This document shows, piece after piece, positions 58,676 through 64,000 of a DNA stretch of 64,000 bases. Source of the DNA: Paracoccus tegillarcae (GTDB lineage: Bacteria; Pseudomonadota; Alphaproteobacteria; Rhodobacterales; Rhodobacteraceae). Below the pieces are notes generated by a model that did not search any database, was not told the origin of the DNA, and saw only the letters and a list, made by a program, of their open reading frames with translations. Made by a program: the position numbers and the translations under genes. Position 1 is the stretch's first letter, and the number at the start of each line of letters is the position of its first letter. Location: positions 1,316,001 through 1,380,000 of the forward strand of contig NZ_CP025408.1 in the NCBI RefSeq assembly GCF_002847305.1, in the 5' to 3' direction.

Positions 58676-60046
58676 TTGAGCGAGCAGGGTATTTTCGATT
58701 TTGAGAACGAGGACGATGGTCAGGCAGGTTTGCTGACGGACCTGTTGAACCGGGCGGAACGGGTTCTGGTCAAGAAACTCTCGAACAACGACCGTGACTG
58801 GGCGCGCTTCGCCAACAAGCATCAGGCCGGAGTCTACATCCCCGCCGAGCAACGTGAAGGCGGATTCTTTCCACCTCTCGAGACCAAAGCACGTAAAGAT
58901 GCCAACGCCGCCCCGATCCGGGAGGCCTGGTTCGACACATATTGGCCACAGGCTTCTGGCGACGAGCGTAGCAAACACACCCGGATCGTGCATTACACGA
59001 GCAAGGGCCCCGAAACGCATATGACCCGCCTGCCGAAGGAATGCTTCGGCTACCTTTCGCCGGCGTCATTCCTCGTTATGGGCCGATACCGGCAGGGTGA
59101 AGATACTGCCTACGAGTGTCTTACCATCGATTCCGCCAGCGATGACGCCGAGCTGCTTCTGGCACAGCTCGACATCACGCCCGACTTCCTGATCGGTGAG
59201 TTCGAGCCCGCCGAAATTCGTGCGCGGGAGCAAGATCGCGTGCTGGATTTCGTCGAAGAGCTCATCGCAGCTTGGCATGCCGGAACGATTGTCGACTTCG
59301 CCCGGGCCCGCGCGGCAATGCCGAAAACCGAAGAACTGGCCGGGCTGGCACGTGGCCGATACCTTGAGCTGCACGGTCTGGAACGCCTCGATCCCTTTGT
59401 GATCAAGCGCCCGGGGGATGCCCTGCGTGAAATCAGCCGCATCATCGAATGGGACATGTTTCGAGAGTTCCAGCGCCGCGAACGGGCTGTTGATCTTGTC
59501 CGCATCGTCATGGGCGACAAACCGCGTGACATGACTGTCGCGGAGGTCATCCGGCGACTGGTCAGCGAACTGCCGCAGGTCGATGCGCTTATGCTGTCGG
59601 CGAGCCAGCAGCGGAAATCACGGGCGGGTTACTCCTACGAACACCATATCGAAGCGATGCTGGCGGGTGGAGGAATCCCCTTCGAAAAGCAGGTCGTCAT
59701 CGAAGCGAAGAAGCGGCCGGACTTCATCCTGCCATCTCTGCGCTTCATCCGTAGCGGTGACGCGGCTGCCGCATCAGGCTTGATCCTGAGTGCCAAGACC
59801 ACCCTGCGCGAGCGTTGGAAGCAGGTCGAGCGCGAGAAGGGTGAACACAGGCTCTACCTTACCACCGTCGACGAAAACATCGCAGGGAACGCGATAGAGG
59901 ATATGGCGTCCTTGGGCGTTCATCTTGTGATTCCGGAAAGCCTTATGGATGCGAGGGAAACCGAGTACAGTGGCCATAAAAACGTTTTGACGTTTGAACA
60001 ATTCTGCAGTGGCGTCATTCGTCCGGCGATGAACCAGTGGGCATAG
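58676..60046 (+). CDS. EcoRII-like type II restriction endonuclease
   Basis: 456 residues, TTG start just after the vsr stop. The C-terminal half has the EcoRII-C pattern: SASQQRKSRAGYSYEHHIEAMLAGGGIPF, then KKRPDFILPSLRF and ASGLILSAKTTLRERWKQVEREKGEHRLYLTTVDENI, with PD and SAK as the PD-(D/E)XK core. The N-terminal half would be the effector-binding domain. EcoRII cleaves at CCWGG only when two sites are bound. The three genes form a complete system. Confidence 0.88.
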   Translation: MSEQGIFDFENEDDGQAGLLTDLLNRAERVLVKKLSNNDRDWARFANKHQAGVYIPAEQREGGFFPPLETKARKDANAAPIREAWFDTYWPQASGDERSKHTRIVHYTSKGPETHMTRLPKECFGYLSPASFLVMGRYRQGEDTAYECLTIDSASDDAELLLAQLDITPDFLIGEFEPAEIRAREQDRVLDFVEELIAAWHAGTIVDFARARAAMPKTEELAGLARGRYLELHGLERLDPFVIKRPGDALREISRIIEWDMFREFQRRERAVDLVRIVMGDKPRDMTVAEVIRRLVSELPQVDALMLSASQQRKSRAGYSYEHHIEAMLAGGGIPFEKQVVIEAKKRPDFILPSLRFIRSGDAAAASGLILSAKTTLRERWKQVEREKGEHRLYLTTVDENIAGNAIEDMASLGVHLVIPESLMDARETEYSGHKNVLTFEQFCSGVIRPAMNQWA

Positions 60047-60143
60047 CGATGGTGTCAGCGAGAATCTATAGTTCGCGGTATTGCGGCCGATGGTTCGGTG
60101 GTTATTGTTGGGAAGCTAAAACGATTGTTGGGGCAATGAGCAA

Positions 60144-61217
60144 ATGTCTGTGAAAGAGCTTTTCGATAGCCTCCGCCATCGGATGTCGTGGACAAGCGCT
60201 CGCAAGATACTGCAGGCAAACGGAATCTCTACGAGCTATGGTTGGGACGCAACGCTCGAGAAAATTTCGGATCAAGCACGTGAGCCGGAAACAGGAAGCA
60301 TCGAAGATGGTTTGATCGAGCATCTGCTTTGTGGGCAGAAGTTCACCAAGCTTTATCCTCTTGATCCCGGACACCGTGAAGTCCTCCAGGCAAGGATAGC
60401 CGCGATGGCGCCTGCAGACTGTCCAGCAACGCAGCGCTATCCCTATAAGATGGACGACAGCGATCTGCTGCACGGAAACGGTGATATGCTGCCCGTTCGC
60501 ACCGAATCCAACGAAGACGGCGTAGGTTTGGTCCTGTCTTCAGTTTTTTGGATTAAGCGGCGCGAGGAAATTAGCTTTCAGGAGTTTGACAAGCCCTCAG
60601 ACATGAAGGCTCGATATGATGAAGTTGTGGGCATCGTCAGGGAACCGGTCCAGATGTTTCACGTCATCTGGATCCCTCACCAACGAGACTTCTTGGAAAT
60701 TCGCGTTGATAGCCCACGCGGAGTCGCAGAAGCGGACATCCACGGGCTGCACTCGGTGTTGCGAACTCTTGTGAACAGTTGGGGTGACGTAACTTTGGGC
60801 AAACCGGTCAACCTTTTTCCTGCCGTGCGCCCGTTCTATGACGACGTCAGCGAGGGAACGGTAACTCAGATGACCTTTCAGACCACGACCGGCGGCATAA
60901 AGGATGAAAAATTGCCGCGCCGGCGGCGAGACGCCGACCAACGAACCGAAGCATACCACGTCGCTGGGAAAGAGGCTGTTGAGGCTATCGCGATCTATCG
61001 CATCACCGTCGAATGGGGCTTTTCTGAGGACAACATCGTCTATACGCCTTCTATCAGCTTGTCCGCTTCCGGGCCTGCCGGCAACAGCAATACTGGTGAT
61101 CCCGTCATCACTGGCGCGCTGATCGAGAACTGCGTACGTGCGGTGGACTATGAATTTGTGATCGATCGTCTTGGCAGAAAGGCTAAACTCGACGAGCAAG
61201 ATGTGCCACACTCGTGA
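60144..61217 (+). CDS. Unknown protein, first gene of candidate defence operon
   Basis: 357 residues, lower GC than the R-M genes. ELFDSLRHRMSWTSARKILQANGISTSYGWDATLEKI at the start is helical. The body is beta-rich (FHVIWIPHQRDFLEIRVDSPRG), then FQTTTGGIKDEKLPRRRRDADQRTEAYHV and YEFVIDRLGRKAKL. No family recognised. The next gene begins two bases after its stop, so the three genes are co-transcribed. It could be a sensor or effector of the nuclease encoded last. Confidence 0.65.
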   Translation: MSVKELFDSLRHRMSWTSARKILQANGISTSYGWDATLEKISDQAREPETGSIEDGLIEHLLCGQKFTKLYPLDPGHREVLQARIAAMAPADCPATQRYPYKMDDSDLLHGNGDMLPVRTESNEDGVGLVLSSVFWIKRREEISFQEFDKPSDMKARYDEVVGIVREPVQMFHVIWIPHQRDFLEIRVDSPRGVAEADIHGLHSVLRTLVNSWGDVTLGKPVNLFPAVRPFYDDVSEGTVTQMTFQTTTGGIKDEKLPRRRRDADQRTEAYHVAGKEAVEAIAIYRITVEWGFSEDNIVYTPSISLSASGPAGNSNTGDPVITGALIENCVRAVDYEFVIDRLGRKAKLDEQDVPHS

Positions 61218-61218
61218 G

Positions 61219-61611
61219 ATGGACATCGCGGAATTCAGAAACAGGCTTGCGGATTCGCGGCTTGAGCCGCGAATCTTGTCTGCGTGTCTGGCGATCACGG
61301 ATATCCTCGCGAAACTAAGGCCTGGCGATGGCCAGCATCTTGGCCTTCCCTTCTTTTACGAACGCCTCGGCGCGTCGCCTGACCGCGATAGCTTGCTTCC
61401 GGCGCTAAGCATTTTGAGCTCTAAGGACGGCGCTATTCTTGAGGTGCATGGCTACCTTGATGATGCAGAAGAAGGACAGCTCCATTTATCCAATGAGGAT
61501 TTTCGTGAGCTTTTGCACAACGGCAAGTTGGCGCATCCTACATCGGGCGAGCTCGTTTCAAACCCGCTAGAACAGGTCCGGATCTTTTATTCGCTTCGGG
61601 GTGATTTTTGA
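61219..61611 (+). CDS. Unknown small protein, second gene of candidate defence operon
   Basis: 130 residues from ATG 61219; in-frame starts further upstream are less likely since they overlap the first gene. Winged-helix-like text (LACLAITDILAKL-type helix, then PFFYERLGASPDRDSLLPALSILSSKDGAILEVHGYLDD). No family recognised. It overlaps the next gene by eleven bases. Confidence 0.6.
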   Translation: MDIAEFRNRLADSRLEPRILSACLAITDILAKLRPGDGQHLGLPFFYERLGASPDRDSLLPALSILSSKDGAILEVHGYLDDAEEGQLHLSNEDFRELLHNGKLAHPTSGELVSNPLEQVRIFYSLRGDF

Positions 61612-62233
61612 CGTGAACCCGAAGGATATTTCAGTAGCAGAATATCTAAAATTCTTTGGGAATCGGCCTGGTGGGATTGTCCTGAGGTGGCAATTCGCTG
61701 GTGATCATGGCGAGCGCCTGAGCATTTTAGAAGAAGCGCTGGATCGTTGCTATAGCAGGCTCGTCGATACGCGCGGATTAAACGAAGATCGCAGCGAGGA
61801 CGAACTTAGCATGCAGATCGCCAACATGCTCAGCGCGTCTGGAATTTCAGCCAGACATGATCGCCATATTAATGGCCATTGCGATATTGTTGTCGATGCG
61901 GAAGACGGCTTCATGTGGCTGGGTGAGGCAAAAATCCACAGCGACTATAATTGGCTCGCAGACGGATTCCTTCAGTTGTCTACCCGTTATGGGACCGCGA
62001 TGGATGGCAGGGATCATGGCGAACTCATTATCTACCACCGAACCGGAAATTCTTTAAATGTACTCACGACTTGGCGAGATCGTCTTTTCGCCAATCATCC
62101 CGACGCCAAGCTCTCTTTCGACATCGCTCAGCCCAAGTTGTTCTTTCGGACATTTCATAAATGCCCGAATTCGGGCTGCGATTTTCATGTTCGTCACACG
62201 ATCATTCCACTGATGCATGCTCCGGAAAAGTAG
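61601..62233 (+). CDS. PD-(D/E)XK-like nuclease, third gene of candidate defence operon
   Basis: 210 residues with GTG at 61601 (a GTG at 61613 is also possible). An Asp-x13-Glu-x-Lys arrangement is plain: HINGHCDIVVD (Asp95) then FMWLGEAKIH (Glu109, Lys111), with an earlier acidic helix EDELSMQIANML. This is the restriction-nuclease-like core. A pair of cysteines ends the protein (CPNSGCDFHVRH). It lies next to the tRNA-fMet attachment site. Confidence 0.7.
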   Translation: MIFDVNPKDISVAEYLKFFGNRPGGIVLRWQFAGDHGERLSILEEALDRCYSRLVDTRGLNEDRSEDELSMQIANMLSASGISARHDRHINGHCDIVVDAEDGFMWLGEAKIHSDYNWLADGFLQLSTRYGTAMDGRDHGELIIYHRTGNSLNVLTTWRDRLFANHPDAKLSFDIAQPKLFFRTFHKCPNSGCDFHVRHTIIPLMHAPEK

Positions 62234-62268
62234 GTGCCGGCAGCCTATCGCTGGTGGCCTCCCCAAAC

Positions 62269-62287
62269 GTTGATGTGGCGTTGATGT
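62269..62287 (-). repeat. Arm-type tandem repeat beside intact tRNA-fMet
   Basis: GTTGATGTGGCGTTGATGT, the same as at 12231-12252 and complementary to 3451-3472. The following stretch to the tRNA shares ATACCATCGAC and GGCCGGTGG blocks with site B. It marks the right end of the island. Confidence 0.6.
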
Positions 62288-62352
62288 AAATGGGCGATAG
62301 GCCGGTGGTATTGATATACCATCGACTTATCGCTTTGTTATCTTTTATGTTT

Positions 62353-62430
<78 letters not shown>

Positions 62431-62497
62431 CCAATTGCATCGCGGTTTTTTGCGGTGCGGTTGTTTTCATCGTTTCAGAGATTTTCGTTTCTTTCCA

Positions 62498-62613
62498 GGT
62501 CTGGCGGTGACCTACTCTCCCACGTCTTAGGACGCAGTACCATTGGCGCGACGGCGCTTAACGGCCGAGTTCGGGATGGGATCGGGTGTTTCGCTCGTGC
62601 TATGGCCACCAGA
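62498..62613 (-). rRNA. rrf: 5S ribosomal RNA
   Basis: About 116 bases reading TCTGGTGGCCATAGCACGAG at the 5' end, CCCGAACTCGGCCGTTAAG in the middle and GGTCACCGCCAGACC at the 3' end. It lies between 23S and tRNA-fMet on the minus strand. Confidence 0.95.
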
Positions 62614-62734
62614 CCGGGAAAGAAACGTATCAGCGTTGGCCCTTGCTTTCGCTCGGGTCGGTTTTGTTCAAGTTTTCGCATGTTCTGCATGCTTGTGATC
62701 GGAGGTGGAAGTCTTGCTTCCACCGGATCAAATC

Positions 62735-64000
<1,266 letters not shown>

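Overview
The window is high-GC DNA from an alphaproteobacterium, most likely a Rhodobacteraceae member close to Paracoccus. The reasons are the 23S-5S-tRNA-fMet order at the right edge, the GTA-type tail-tip genes, the Rhodobacter/Paracoccus-like protein families and the codon use. Almost everything left of the rRNA operon is accessory DNA. No chromosomal housekeeping gene other than the rRNA and tRNA genes was recognised.

Layout. (1) 1-3.0 kb: the end of a DUF2169 gene, then a type VI secretion (T6SS) cargo effector with a PAAR-like domain and a GH-E HNH nuclease tip, followed by two TPR-like immunity candidates. (2) 3.2-3.5 kb: attachment-type site A, a 47-nt 3' piece of tRNA-fMet flanked by two tandem-repeat arms. 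(3) 3.8-9.9 kb: a T6SS delivery operon, VgrG - DUF4123 adaptor - unknown - WHH nuclease effector - SUKH-like immunity - D123-like ATP-grasp protein - PAAR tip. (4) 10.0-12.16 kb: an intact IS3-family element inserted into a truncated IS3-family relative. (5) 12.2-12.5 kb: attachment-type site B, homologous to A but in opposite orientation. (6) 12.65-24.4 kb: metal resistance. A MerR-controlled Zn/Cd/Pb-type ATPase, a CsoR-controlled copper ATPase, DUF411, cytochrome c, multicopper oxidase, DsbA-like, DUF305 and L,D-transpeptidase genes. (7) 24.5-56.7 kb: a siphovirus-type prophage. It has a tyrosine integrase, a small early region, DNA methyltransferases, a lambda-like head module (terminase, gpW, portal, protease with nested scaffold, decoration, capsid), a tail module with a -1 frameshifted chaperone, a gene-transfer-agent-like tail tip, and an endolysin with overlapping spanins. 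Two moron genes on the opposite strand look like nucleases (32.5-33.5 and 43.0-43.9 kb). (8) 57.0-60.0 kb: an EcoRII-like restriction-modification set with Vsr. (9) 60.1-62.2 kb: a three-gene operon of unrecognised proteins ending in a PD-(D/E)XK-like nuclease, a candidate uncharacterised defence module. (10) 62.35-64.0 kb, minus strand: intact tRNA-fMet, 5S rRNA and the 3' part of 23S rRNA.

How it fits together. The DNA between site B and the intact tRNA-fMet (about 50 kb) is bounded by direct repeats of the tRNA 3' end, with one arm-type repeat just inside each end. This is what one integrated element, or a composite of nested elements, would leave. Site A is inverted relative to site B and both carry arms on both sides, so several integrations plus a rearrangement are likely; the IS nest is a plausible breakpoint. 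The island brings competition (T6SS effectors), metal tolerance, phage functions and layered anti-DNA defences into one tRNA-linked hotspot.

Limits: all functions are read from motifs and gene order without database searches. Families named are recognised by eye; genes called unknown were not recognised.
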